Source: Streptomyces durmitorensis (GTDB lineage Bacteria > Actinomycetota > Actinomycetes > Streptomycetales > Streptomycetaceae). From it: a stretch of 64,000 nt of DNA. The position numbers and the translations under genes were made by a program. The DNA is taken from assembly GCF_023498005.1 (NCBI RefSeq), contig NZ_CP097289.1, positions 6,510,001 to 6,574,000 of the forward strand, read 5' to 3'. Below the pieces are notes generated by a model. It made no database searches. It saw only the letters and a program-made list of their open reading frames with translations, and had not been told where the DNA came from. Of this stretch, positions 32,072-42,067 are shown in pieces (within the stretch, counting starts at the first letter, position 1; each line of letters begins with the position of its first letter).

Positions 32072-34132
32072 GTGGCGAACGTTGAGCACGGAGGACCGGG
32101 AAATGCCTTTGGGACCGGGACGACCGGCACACCGAAGGCGCGGATCGGGGCGGTCCGTGTCGCCCTCTGGCTGATCGCCGCCGTACTCGCGGTACGGCAA
32201 GCGGCCGTCGTCCTGCGTACACCGAAGGGTGAGCGGCTCACCGACCTGGAGACCTGGATCGGCCCGGACGGCGTCCTGCACGTGAACGGCTCCTTCTACG
32301 ACGCGGACAAGTTCACCGGCACCCCGTTCGCCGGACTCGTGCTCAAGCCGTTCTCCCGCGCGGCCGAACAGGCGCTCGGCTGGGGCTGGACGTTCGGCAC
32401 GCTGATCCTGGTCGTGATCCTCGGTCTGGTCGCCGCCCGTGCCCTGCCGCAGCCGGTCTCCCGGCGCACCTCGCTGCTCGCCGCGCCCATCGCGATCTGC
32501 CTCCTGATGCTGTCGCTCCCGGTGCGCAACACGCTGTATCTCGGCCAGACCAGCATCATTCCCGTGCTGCTCGTCCTGCTCGGGTGCTTCGCGGTCCGCG
32601 GGGAGCGGGCCAGCGGCATCCTCATCGGCATCGGGGCCGCGCTGCAGCCCACCATCCTGCTCTTCGCCGCCCTGTTCTGGTTCACCGGCCGCAGGCGCGC
32701 ATCGGCCTCCGCCGGCGCCACCTTCCTCGCCGTCACCGCCGTCTCCTGGGCCGCGATGCCGCACGACTCCTGGGCGTACTGGGTGCATCACCTGGCGGGC
32801 GCAGGTCTGGGTGCGAGCCCGGACGGTGTCGCCAACCAGTCGCTGCACGGCGCGCTGCTCCGGTTCGGCCTCGAAGGTCCCCTTGAGATCGGCCTCTTCG
32901 TCGTCCTGAGCGCGGCCGTCGTCTGGTTCGGCCTGCGCCGTGCGGTCCACTACGCCAAGGACGGGCAGCTCCTGCTCGCCGTCGCCATCACCGGCTGTGT
33001 CGCGGTCGTGGTGTCGCCGACGACCTGGCAGCACCAGCTCCTGTGGGTGCTGCTCGCGGTGGTCGGCCGGGCCGGCAAGAAGCAGTCCGACCGGTACATG
33101 TGGCCGGTTGCCGTCGTCCTGGTGTCGACGCTTCCGGCCAAGATGATGCTGCCGAACATGCCGGTCGTGGAGCCCATCCGCGACAACGTCGTGCTGATCG
33201 CCGCGCTCGCCGCCGCCACCGTCGTGCCGTTCCTCTCCCGCGCGGCCCCGCAGTACCAGGAGCCGATCCCCACCGACTACGCCGAGCCCGTGCCCGCGCG
33301 CTGGAGCTGGGTGCCGCTGTTCCCGTTCTGGCGGCGGGTCACGACCCGGCCGAACCTGCTCCTCGAACTGCTCCTGATCCGCGTCGGCTACTCCGCCTAC
33401 CAGCAGGCGCGGCTCGCCGCGACGGGCGGCACCAACTCGGGCGGGCGGGCCACCGCAGAGCAGCACGGCGAGCAGATCTACTCGATCGAGCAGTTCCTGC
33501 ACATCGACATCGAGCACTGGGTCAACCACGCGGTGGTGAAGGTCGACTGGCTCGAGGAGTTCTTCAACTTCTACTACACGTCGTTCCACTTCGTGGTGCC
33601 GCTGACCGTCCTCGGAGTGCTCTACGCCCGGCGCCCCGCCGACTACCGCTGGGCACGCTCCGCGCTCGGCTTCGCGACGCTCCTCGCGCTCGTCGGGTTC
33701 TGGCTCTACCCCCTTGCCCCGCCCCGCCTGATGCCCGGCCTCGGCTTCATCGACACGGTCCACGGCGTGCAGGACTTCACCCAGCCGGACTACGGCACGC
33801 TGACCGCGCTCACCAACCAGTACGCGGCGATGCCCTCGCTGCACTTCGGCTGGTCGCTGTGGTGCGGTGTGGTCATCGTGGCCCTCGCGCCGAAGTGGTG
33901 GATGAAGGCGCTCGGCCTGCTGCACCCGCTGTTCACGGTCTCCGCGATCGTCGCCACCGGGAACCACTGGGTCCTGGACGCGGTGGGCGGCGCGACCGTC
34001 GTCGGCGCGGGCTTCGGCATCGGCTACCTCCTGGCCGGGCCCCGGGTGAGCAGGACCCTGAAGGTGGCGACGGGCTCGGAGCCGGTCATCGACATGACGA
34101 AGGACTCGGCGAAGGACCGTACCCCGAGCTGA
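32072..34132 (+). CDS. Bifunctional GT87 mannosyltransferase-PAP2 phosphatase fusion
   Basis: This 686-residue membrane protein has two halves. Residues about 25-400 are a GT-C/GT87 polyprenyl-phosphomannose-dependent mannosyltransferase with many helices (LVLLGCFAVRGERASGILIGIGAALQPTILLFAALFWF; VVVSPTTWQHQLLWVLLAVVG). Residues about 430-660 form a PAP2/inositolphosphotransferase-like domain with PSLHFGWSLWCGVVIVAL and GNHWVLDAVGGATVVG, carrying the catalytic His residues. The fusion may couple sugar transfer to lipid-phosphate processing at the outer membrane face. GTG 32072 has GGAGG 11 bases upstream. It overlaps the convergent gene by 47 bases. Confidence 0.85.
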   Translation: MANVEHGGPGNAFGTGTTGTPKARIGAVRVALWLIAAVLAVRQAAVVLRTPKGERLTDLETWIGPDGVLHVNGSFYDADKFTGTPFAGLVLKPFSRAAEQALGWGWTFGTLILVVILGLVAARALPQPVSRRTSLLAAPIAICLLMLSLPVRNTLYLGQTSIIPVLLVLLGCFAVRGERASGILIGIGAALQPTILLFAALFWFTGRRRASASAGATFLAVTAVSWAAMPHDSWAYWVHHLAGAGLGASPDGVANQSLHGALLRFGLEGPLEIGLFVVLSAAVVWFGLRRAVHYAKDGQLLLAVAITGCVAVVVSPTTWQHQLLWVLLAVVGRAGKKQSDRYMWPVAVVLVSTLPAKMMLPNMPVVEPIRDNVVLIAALAAATVVPFLSRAAPQYQEPIPTDYAEPVPARWSWVPLFPFWRRVTTRPNLLLELLLIRVGYSAYQQARLAATGGTNSGGRATAEQHGEQIYSIEQFLHIDIEHWVNHAVVKVDWLEEFFNFYYTSFHFVVPLTVLGVLYARRPADYRWARSALGFATLLALVGFWLYPLAPPRLMPGLGFIDTVHGVQDFTQPDYGTLTALTNQYAAMPSLHFGWSLWCGVVIVALAPKWWMKALGLLHPLFTVSAIVATGNHWVLDAVGGATVVGAGFGIGYLLAGPRVSRTLKVATGSEPVIDMTKDSAKDRTPS

Positions 34133-35708
34133 TCCTGTACGTCCCCGGGGCGGACACCGTGAGCCGGGTGAAGTCGCCCTGCCGCTTCAGACAGGCGCCC
34201 TCCGCCCGGAGCCACGGCGAGTACACCAGGCGCAGCGTCACCGGCTCGCTCGTGGGGACGCGGACCACCATGGCCGAGCCGGTGGAGCGGACGACGGACG
34301 CGGGCTTCGAGACCATCGGCACCGGGTCCTTCACCCGGAACACCCGCCAGTGCGCGTCCCGCCACACCGGTTCGAGCCACTTCGGGCCGCTCGCCACGAG
34401 CGCCGCCTCGTCCTCGGCGAACCCGTCGGGCTTGCCCGAGGGCAGCACCACATAGCCGACCGCCCACTTGTCCAGCCACGCCCGGTAGGTGGCGGCCGAG
34501 AACGACCCGTCGTAGAAGAGCCGGCCGCGCTCGATGTCGAGCTGCCGGTTCCAGCCGCGCGCCATGTTCACGTACGGGGCGAGCGCCGTGGCCTCGCGGT
34601 GGTTGCGGGCCGGGACCACCTCCACGCGCCCCCGGTCGGCGCCGAGCCGCTCCAGCTCCGCGACCACGCCCTGGGTGTCGGCGGCCCACTTCGGCACGGT
34701 CGTCGACACCGTCAGATCGTCCGCCGTCTTCTGCGTGACCCAGGCCGTGGACAGCACGAGCGCGACGACGAGCACGGCCTTGCGTACGCGGGTCAGCGCG
34801 GGCATCAGGAGCGCGCCGAGCAGCGCCGCGGGCGCGAGCAGCTCGGCAAGGCGCTCCACGTTCGTGCCGATCGGGGAGGGGATCAGATACGTCAGGACCG
34901 TCCCGGCCGCGTACACACCGGCCCCCCATCGCAGCACCCGCCACTCGCGCGGAGCCGCCACGATGAGCGCCAGGCTGAACACCACGGGCGGGAAGATCCG
35001 GTCGAACGGCATCAACTGCTCGCCGGTGAACGGGAAAAGGACGGTGGTCGCGCCCACGACAAGCACCGGCGGCGCGATCAGCGCCGCGGCCCGCACCGAG
35101 TCGCGTACGAGGAAATAGGCGGCGCCCGCCACCACGAGGAAGAGCCCCGCCACCGGACTGGACATGGCGGCAAGGGCCCCGCACACCACGGCGGCCCCCA
35201 CGCGCCGCTCCCGCACGAGCATCAGGCACGCGGCGAACCCGAAGGCGATGCCGAGCGCGAACGTCGTGCGCCCCGATGCGACGTTGCACCACACCGCGAG
35301 CGAGGCGAGCACCGCGGGCCACAGCGGGCGCCGCATCCCGGTGCGTTCGACCAGCGCGGCGACCAGCCAGGCACCGGCGACGCCCGACACCACCGTCACC
35401 GTCTTCACGCCCACGGCGGCCATCAAGTAGGGCGAGATCAGGGAGTAGTTGGCGGTGTGCATGCCGCCGTACCAGAACAGGCCGTACGCGGCGGCCCCGT
35501 GCTCGGAGGCGAAGCGCGCCCAGGCGTACTGGGCCGCCAGGTCGCCGCCGCCGGTGGCGAGCCACGCTGCCCACACCGCGTACAGCGGAAGCGTGGGCAG
35601 GGTGGCGAGGAGCGGGATCCGGTGGCGTCGGCAGAAGGCGCGGAGGGAGGTCTTCCGCTCCGTGGGCGTGCTGCCCGATGGCGCGAGGGAGAAACCGGCG
35701 GAGGCCAC
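34086..35708 (-). CDS. Polytopic membrane protein, possible GT-C-type glycosyltransferase
   Basis: This protein of about 540 residues has roughly ten hydrophobic helices (IPLLATLPTLPLYAVWAAWLATGGG; VVSGVAGAWLVAALVERTG; FALGIAFGFAACLML; VVFSLALIVAA) followed by a soluble C-terminal part (NREATALAPYVNMARGWNRQLD; WAVGYVVLPSG). The early acidic/His-containing loop (WYGGMHTANYSLISPYLMAAVG) is reminiscent of GT-C enzymes. GTG 35708 has GGAAA and a candidate promoter TTGCGT/TAAACG upstream; GTG 35795 is the longer option. The adjacent GT87-PAP2 gene is convergent with a 47-base overlap. Specific activity unknown. Confidence 0.7.
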   Translation of the reverse strand: MASAGFSLAPSGSTPTERKTSLRAFCRRHRIPLLATLPTLPLYAVWAAWLATGGGDLAAQYAWARFASEHGAAAYGLFWYGGMHTANYSLISPYLMAAVGVKTVTVVSGVAGAWLVAALVERTGMRRPLWPAVLASLAVWCNVASGRTTFALGIAFGFAACLMLVRERRVGAAVVCGALAAMSSPVAGLFLVVAGAAYFLVRDSVRAAALIAPPVLVVGATTVLFPFTGEQLMPFDRIFPPVVFSLALIVAAPREWRVLRWGAGVYAAGTVLTYLIPSPIGTNVERLAELLAPAALLGALLMPALTRVRKAVLVVALVLSTAWVTQKTADDLTVSTTVPKWAADTQGVVAELERLGADRGRVEVVPARNHREATALAPYVNMARGWNRQLDIERGRLFYDGSFSAATYRAWLDKWAVGYVVLPSGKPDGFAEDEAALVASGPKWLEPVWRDAHWRVFRVKDPVPMVSKPASVVRSTGSAMVVRVPTSEPVTLRLVYSPWLRAEGACLKRQGDFTRLTVSAPGTYRISSGYGPSPSPSSCR

Positions 35709-35900
35709 GGCACCGTTTCCGTTCGAAGTCTTGGAGAGGCAACGTTTACTTCTCAAGACGCGTAACGCAACGGAAACGTTGGCTTTGAACCGCACCTGGC
35801 CGGATATGCCACCCGGATGCGGCCTTGGCCCCGGATGCCGCCAGGGGGAGGCAGGGGCAGGGCGTAGGGGGGAGTCGCCCCTGCCTCCCTGGCAAGCAGG

Positions 35901-37145
35901 TCAGCCCGTGCTGACCTGCAGTTCCTTGACGCCGTTCAGCCAGGCCGAGCGGAGCCTGCGGGGGTCGGAGACCAGTCGCAGATCGGGCAGCGCGTCCGCG
36001 ACCGCGTTGAAGATGAGGTTGATCTCCAGGACCGCGAGCGACTTGCCGAGGCAGAAGTGCGGGCCTCCGCCGCCGAAGCCCAGGTGCGGGTTCGGGTCGC
36101 GGGTGATGTCGAACTTCCCTGGCTCGTCGAAGACTTCGGGGTCGTTGTTGGCCGAGGAGTAGAAGATCCCGACGCGGTCGCCCTTCCTGATCGTCACGTC
36201 CCCGAGCTCGGTGTCCTGGGTCGCGGTGCGCTGGAAGGAGACGACGGGGGTCGCCCAGCGCACGATCTCCTCGGCGGTGGTCTGAGGGCGCTCGCGCTTG
36301 AAGAGCTCCCACTGCTCGGGGTGGGTGAGGAAGGCGTGCATGCCGTGGGTGATGGCGTTGCGGGTCGTCTCGTTTCCGGCCACCGCGAGCAGGATGACGA
36401 AGAAGCCGAACTCGTCGGAGGAGAGGTTGCCCTCGTCCTCGGCGGCCACCAGCTGGCTGACGATGTCCTTGGCCGGGCACTCCTTGCGGGCGGCGGCGAG
36501 GTTCATCGCGTACGAGACGATCTCCATGGCCGCCTCGGCGCCGACCTCCTCGGTGATCGCGTACTCGGGGTCGTCGTAGGCCGCCATCTTGTTGGACCAG
36601 TCGAAGATTTTCGTCCGGTCGTCCTGGGGCACGCCGATGAGCTCGGCGATGGCCTGGAGGGGGAGCTCGACGGCGACGTTCGTGACGAAGTCGAAGGAGC
36701 CGTCGGCCTTGGCGTTCGCCAGGGCCGTCTCGACGATGGAGCCCGCGCGGTCGCGCAGGGCGTCCTCCAGGGAGCGGATGGCGCGGGGCGTGAAGCCGCG
36801 CTGCACGATCTGGCGGACCCGGGTGTGCTCGGGCGGGTCCATGTTCAACATGATCATCTTCTGGACCTCGATCTGGTCCCGACTGATCGTCTCGTTGAAC
36901 CGGATGACCGCGGTGTTGAGGTTCGAGGAGAACAACTCCGGGTGCGTGGAGACGTACTTGACGTCCGCGTGCCGCGTGACGGCCCAGTACCCCGAGTCGT
37001 CGAAGCCGGAGATGCGCGGCGGCTGGGCGATCCAGCGCACCGGTTCCGTCTGCCGCAGCTGGGCGAACTCCGGGAGGGGCACGCGCTCTTGGAGCAGGTC
37101 GGGGTCGGTGAAGTCGAACCCGTCGGGCAGCGCTGGACAGGGCAT
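35901..37145 (-). CDS. cyp125: Cytochrome P450, CYP125-like steroid C27-monooxygenase
   Basis: The 414-residue P450 has the I-helix motif AVAGNETTRNAI, the ExxR motif EEIVRWATPVVSFQRTAT, and the heme loop LGFGGGGPHFCLGKSLA with the axial Cys. Sequences such as IMLNMDPPEHTRVRQIVQRGFTPRAIRSLE and SSANNDPEVFDEPGKFDITRDPNPHLGFGGGG are characteristic of CYP125, which oxidises the terminal carbon of the cholesterol side chain. ATG 37145 has GGAG six bases upstream. It is divergent from a FadA5-like thiolase, and KstR-type operators lie between them. Electron supply probably comes from the 3Fe-4S ferredoxin at 48207. Confidence 0.85.
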   Translation of the reverse strand: MPCPALPDGFDFTDPDLLQERVPLPEFAQLRQTEPVRWIAQPPRISGFDDSGYWAVTRHADVKYVSTHPELFSSNLNTAVIRFNETISRDQIEVQKMIMLNMDPPEHTRVRQIVQRGFTPRAIRSLEDALRDRAGSIVETALANAKADGSFDFVTNVAVELPLQAIAELIGVPQDDRTKIFDWSNKMAAYDDPEYAITEEVGAEAAMEIVSYAMNLAAARKECPAKDIVSQLVAAEDEGNLSSDEFGFFVILLAVAGNETTRNAITHGMHAFLTHPEQWELFKRERPQTTAEEIVRWATPVVSFQRTATQDTELGDVTIRKGDRVGIFYSSANNDPEVFDEPGKFDITRDPNPHLGFGGGGPHFCLGKSLAVLEINLIFNAVADALPDLRLVSDPRRLRSAWLNGVKELQVSTG

Positions 37146-37260
37146 CGGCAACTCCAGGAGTTCAGTTCCGGTAGTGAGTCGTGGTGCTGAGTCGTGGTGC
37201 TGGGGCGTGGCTCTGTGTTCCGACTGTTCTGACGGTCCATCAGGAGATGCCCCGCAAGGT

Positions 37261-37274
37261 AGTAACGGGTTCTA
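37261..37274. promoter_or_regulatory. KstR-type operator (near match) upstream of the P450
   Basis: AGTAACGGGTTCTA differs from TNNAACNNGTTNNA only at the first base (A for T) and is embedded in the wider dyad GTAG-TAACGGGTT-CTAC. It is 116 bases upstream of the P450 start. Confidence 0.5.
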
Positions 37275-37375
37275 CAAGTGGCAAGGCCCGCGACGGGTCC
37301 GCTTTCGTGCAGGTAGTGCGCAAGGTGCGTGCAAGCCCCTTGCGGCGGTGGGGTCGGGCTCAGCAGACTGCATGC

Positions 37376-38619
<1,244 letters not shown>

Positions 38620-38636
38620 GCCGCCGCGGAAGCCGA

Positions 38637-38677
38637 AAACGCCGGACAGGCTGGGAATTCCAGCCTGTCCGGCGTTT
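38637..38677 (+). terminator. Strong terminator after the thiolase gene
   Basis: An 18-bp perfect stem (AAACGCCGGACAGGCTGG and complement) closes a GAATT loop; the 3' arm ends in GTTT. Its 3' arm is part of the dispersed repeat family described at 30065. Confidence 0.9.
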
Positions 38678-38706
38678 GAGGACGAACTCGGCGAAGCCGG
38701 TGATGC
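38671..38706. repeat. Dispersed intergenic repeat, copy 2
   Basis: GGCGTTTGAGGACGAACTCG through GCGAAGCCGGTGATG is the reverse complement of the copies at 30065 and 61183. Here the repeat is fused to a perfect terminator stem. Confidence 0.75.
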
Positions 38707-38745
38707 GCGGTGCGCAGAGCTTCGTTCAGGCGGCAGAGCCGAGGC

Positions 38746-39201
38746 TCAGTACCACCCGTTGGCCTGCCAGTGGGCCCAGGCGCCCGTCGGGCTGCCGTAG
38801 CGGTCGTTCATGTAGTCGAGGCCCCACTTGATCTGGGTCTCGGGGTTGGTCTTCCAGTCCGAGCCCGCCGAAGCCATCTTCGAGGCGGGCAGGGCCTGGA
38901 CCAGGCCGTAGGCGCCGGAGGAGGAGTTCGTCGCCTTGTGGTTCCAGTGGCTCTCGTGCTCGACGATCTTGCTGAACGCCTGGTACTGCGCGGCGTCCGG
39001 GATCATCTTCTTCGCGATCGCCTGGGCCGAGGAAGGAGCCGCGGCGGGAGCGGCGGCCGGAGCGGCCGCCTTCGCCTCGGTCGGGGCGGCGGCCTGGGCC
39101 GGACCCGCCATGAGCACCATGCCGGTCGTGGCGGCGGCCAGGGCGGCACCGGTGAGGGCCTTCTTCGGGGTGGCGATGCGGCTCAGGAGCGTGGCGGACA
39201 A
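38746..39201 (-). CDS. Secreted transglycosylase-like / aggregation-promoting factor-type protein
   Basis: The product is about 151 residues from TTG 39201, which has GGAAGG seven bases upstream; an in-frame ATG at 39225 is the alternative. A signal peptide (TGAALAAATTGMVLMAGPAQA) is followed by an Ala/Pro linker and a lysozyme-like domain: AFSKIVEHESHWNHKATNSSSGAYGLVQALPASKM with the catalytic Glu, then QIKWGLDYMNDRYGSPTGAWAHWQANGWY. It should act on peptidoglycan outside the cell. The long AT-richer leader upstream suggests post-transcriptional control. Confidence 0.85.
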   Translation of the reverse strand: MSATLLSRIATPKKALTGAALAAATTGMVLMAGPAQAAAPTEAKAAAPAAAPAAAPSSAQAIAKKMIPDAAQYQAFSKIVEHESHWNHKATNSSSGAYGLVQALPASKMASAGSDWKTNPETQIKWGLDYMNDRYGSPTGAWAHWQANGWY

Positions 39202-39548
39202 AGCGTGACCTTCCGTGGGGGACATGGTGTCGCGGGCACGCCGTGGGCCACGGGAGTGTGGCGGGTGGAATGCGTCGGCGCCCTGGGCCCTGAGGCCGTC
39301 GGCGCCGTGCGACTCGATCCAGAGAAACAGGGCTGCCGCGTCTCCGCAATGACCCCTTTTACTAGTGGATGTCGCATGTGCGCGGAAGGTCCTTCGTGTG
39401 ACGTGGCTCTCAATCCCCAGGTCAGGGCGCATATTGGCGCGTCCGCGTCAAGACAAATGATCTACGACCCCGCCTAGTAGAGGACCAAGGTCCTGTGGGC
39501 CGCCTCACCGCGAAGGGACCCTTTCGGTCACGGAGAGCCGACGGCTGG
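39202..39548. promoter_or_regulatory. Long leader/promoter region of the lytic gene
   Basis: 347 bases without a gene. On the minus strand TTGTCT and TATGCG (17-base spacing, near 39460-39430) and an AT-rich block around 39355-39365 are promoter candidates, leaving a 5' leader of 150-230 bases. I could not match it to the c-di-AMP (ydaO) riboswitch that often precedes streptomycete cell-wall hydrolases. GGACCAAGGTCC at 39482-39493 is a short dyad. Confidence 0.4.
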
Positions 39549-40382
39549 CTACGCCTTCGGGCCCTCGAATGTGACCTGGGCCTCGAAGGCGGCCCGGCGC
39601 GTGGCCCGGCGCAGCGCCTTCAGGACGGCGGGACCGAGAGCGAGGCTCAGCAGGACGGTGACGACGGCTCGGGGCAGGTCCCAGCCGAGCGAGGTCGCCA
39701 GGCAGTACGCGATGAAGCGGCCGAGGTTCTCGCCGACGGGATCGCCGGGCACAAAGGAGACGCCGGTCGCGAGGCCGCCGAGGTAGGGCCAGCCCTGAAG
39801 GTTCATGACGGTGCCGTACAGGACGGACGAGATTGCCCCGTAGGCGGCGAGGAGCCACAGCTCGCCGCGCCCGCGCAGGGTGTCGGGGCCCGGCAGCAGC
39901 CCCGCGCCCATGCAGACCCACCCCATGGACAGCATCTGGAACGGCATCCACGGCCCGACACCGCCGGTGAGCAGCGCCGAGGCGAACATCGACACCGCAC
40001 CGAGCACGAACCCGAACCCGGGTCCGAGCACGCGCCCGCTGAGCACCATGAGGAAGAACATCGGCTCGATCCCGGCCGTCCCCGCCCCCAGCGGCCGCAG
40101 CGCGGCCCCGGCGGCGGCGAGCACCCCGAGCATCGCGATGGCCTTCGCGTCGAGCCCGACATCGGCGATGGTCGCCACGACCACGGCGAGCAGCAGCGGC
40201 AGCAGCGCCGCGAACAGCCAGGGCGCGTCCTGGGCGTGCGCGCTCAGGCCCGAGTCCCTGCCCGCGATGAGCGGCCACCCGAAGGCCACGACACCGACCG
40301 CGCTGACGAGCGCGAGGGCGCCGATGGAGCGCGGGCCCAGGCGGATGGGCCGGGCCTGACGGGCGGCAGGAGAGGAGGTCAC
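39549..40382 (-). CDS. ECF transporter S component
   Basis: This 277-residue membrane protein has about seven helices (SIGALALVSAVGVVAFGWPLIAG; LPLLLAVVVATIADVGL; MLGVLAAAGAALRPLGAGTAGIEPMFFLMVLSGRVLGPGFGFVLGAVSMFASALLTGGVGPWMPFQ). The last stretch is the usual S-component core with the A-x-x-x-A face that docks to EcfT. GTG 40382 overlaps the ATPase stop (GTGA). Because the operon begins with a cobalamin riboswitch, the substrate is probably B12, a precursor or cobalt. The assignment of substrate is by context only. Confidence 0.85.
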   Translation of the reverse strand: MTSSPAARQARPIRLGPRSIGALALVSAVGVVAFGWPLIAGRDSGLSAHAQDAPWLFAALLPLLLAVVVATIADVGLDAKAIAMLGVLAAAGAALRPLGAGTAGIEPMFFLMVLSGRVLGPGFGFVLGAVSMFASALLTGGVGPWMPFQMLSMGWVCMGAGLLPGPDTLRGRGELWLLAAYGAISSVLYGTVMNLQGWPYLGGLATGVSFVPGDPVGENLGRFIAYCLATSLGWDLPRAVVTVLLSLALGPAVLKALRRATRRAAFEAQVTFEGPKA

Positions 40383-42067
40383 GCGGTATCGCCTCCCGCA
40401 CCCAACGCGTCCCGTACCTCCGTGACCGTCAGCCACCGCTGCGGGGCCAGGATCTTGGTGGTCTGCGGGGCGAAGGACGGGGACGAGACGACGATCTCCG
40501 GGGTCGGGCCGTCCGCGACGATCTCACCGTCGGCGAGGATCGCCACCCGGTGGGCCAGTTCCGCCGCCAGTTCCACGTCGTGCGTGGCCAGGACGATCGC
40601 GTGGCCCTCGGCGGCGAGACCGCGCAGGAGCGTGACCAGACGGGCCTTGGCCGCGTAGTCGAGGCCACGGGTCGGCTCGTCAAGAAGGAGAAGGGGAGGG
40701 CGGGCCGTCAGGACGATCGCCAGGGCCAGGGTGAGGCGCTGGCCCTCCGAGAGGTCGCGGGGGTGGGTGTCGTCCGCGATGCCGGGGAGCAGCTCCGTGA
40801 CCAGGGCGCGGCAGGTGCCGGGCGCCGCCGACGCGTCGTGGTCCGCCGCCGCGCACTCGGCGGCCACGGTGTCCGCGTACAGGAGGTCACGCGGTTCCTG
40901 CGGGACCAGGCCCACGTGGCGGATCAGTTCGCGGGGGCCCGTGCGGTGCGGGATCGCGCCGCCGACGCGGACCGACCCGGCCGCCGGTTCGAGCAGCCCC
41001 ACCAGGGTCGACAGGAGCGTGGACTTCCCGGCGCCGTTGCGGCCCATCAGGGCCACCGTCTCGCCCGCGCGGACGGTGAGGTCCACGCGGCGCAGGGCCT
41101 CCACCCGGCCCCGGCGGACGGCAAGGCCGGAGACGCTCGCGGCGGCCGCCTCCGGGGCGTCGGTCTGCTTCGTACGTCGGAAGAGGCTCGGCCGGCCCGC
41201 CACCGGAGGCACAGCCCCGGCCTCCTCGCGCGGCCCGGCTGCGGCTCCGGCGAGCGCAAGGCGCTCCCGCAGCGCGCCCGCCCTGCGCCGCGCGTCCCGC
41301 ACCGTCAGCGGCAGCGGTGACCAGCCGGCGAGACGGCCGAGGCCCACCACCGGCGGGTAGACCGGCGAGACGGCCATCAGCGCGGCGGGATCCCCGAGCA
41401 CGGGAGCCTCGCCCGGCGCCCCGAGCAGCAGCACCTGGTCGGCGTACTGCACGACCCGTTCCAGGCGGTGCTCGGCCATCAGGACCGTCGTGCCCAGGTC
41501 GTGGACGAGCCGCTGCAGTACGGCGAGGACCTCCTCGGCGGCGGCCGGGTCCAGGGCCGACGTCGGTTCGTCGAGGACGAGGACCTGCGGGTGCGGCGTG
41601 AGCACCGAGCCGATGGCGACGCGCTGCTGCTGGCCGCCGGAGAGCGTGGCGATGGGGCGGTCGCGCAGATCGGCCAGGCCGAGCAGGTCGAGGGTCTCCT
41701 CGACCCGGCGGCGCATCACTTCGGGGGCGAGTCCGAGCGACTCCATCCCGTACGCGAGCTCGTCCTCGACCGTGTCCGTCACGAAGTGCGAGAGCGGGTC
41801 CTGGCCCACCGTGCCGACGACGTCGGCGAGTTCACGCGGCTTGTGCGTACGGGTGTCGCGCCCCGCCACGGTCACCCGCCCCCGCAGCGTGCCCCCGGTG
41901 AAGTGAGGCACGAGCCCGCTCACCGTGCCGAGGAGCGTCGACTTGCCGACCCCGGAAGGGCCGACGAGGAGCACCAACTCGCCCTCGGGCACGGCGAGAT
42001 CGACCCCGCGCACGGTGGGCTCCGCGACCCCTACGTACGTCACGGAGACATCCTCGAAGCGGATCAT
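40379..42067 (-). CDS. ECF transporter duplicated ATPase (A-A' fusion)
   Basis: One 562-residue chain contains two ABC ATPase domains. The first has Walker A GPSGVGKST (about 36-44), signature LSGGQQQRV and Walker B VLVLDEPTSALD. The second has Walker A GRNGAGKST, signature LSEGQRLTL and Walker B LLLLDEPTRGLD. Both catalytic Glu residues are present. It energises the ECF importer together with the T and S proteins. ATG 42067 overlaps the EcfT stop and the end overlaps the S-component start, so all three are translationally coupled. Confidence 0.9.
   Translation of the reverse strand: MIRFEDVSVTYVGVAEPTVRGVDLAVPEGELVLLVGPSGVGKSTLLGTVSGLVPHFTGGTLRGRVTVAGRDTRTHKPRELADVVGTVGQDPLSHFVTDTVEDELAYGMESLGLAPEVMRRRVEETLDLLGLADLRDRPIATLSGGQQQRVAIGSVLTPHPQVLVLDEPTSALDPAAAEEVLAVLQRLVHDLGTTVLMAEHRLERVVQYADQVLLLGAPGEAPVLGDPAALMAVSPVYPPVVGLGRLAGWSPLPLTVRDARRRAGALRERLALAGAAAGPREEAGAVPPVAGRPSLFRRTKQTDAPEAAAASVSGLAVRRGRVEALRRVDLTVRAGETVALMGRNGAGKSTLLSTLVGLLEPAAGSVRVGGAIPHRTGPRELIRHVGLVPQEPRDLLYADTVAAECAAADHDASAAPGTCRALVTELLPGIADDTHPRDLSEGQRLTLALAIVLTARPPLLLLDEPTRGLDYAAKARLVTLLRGLAAEGHAIVLATHDVELAAELAHRVAILADGEIVADGPTPEIVVSSPSFAPQTTKILAPQRWLTVTEVRDALGAGGDTA

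Noticed and set aside
31867..32085. 72-codon frame in the intergenic region before the GT87-PAP2 gene
   Set aside because: It is made largely of the 18-bp tandem repeat and has no ribosome site or typical codon bias.
39202..39548. c-di-AMP (ydaO-yuaA) riboswitch before the lytic gene
   Set aside because: Expected because of the gene type, but the conserved aptamer segments are not present by eye.
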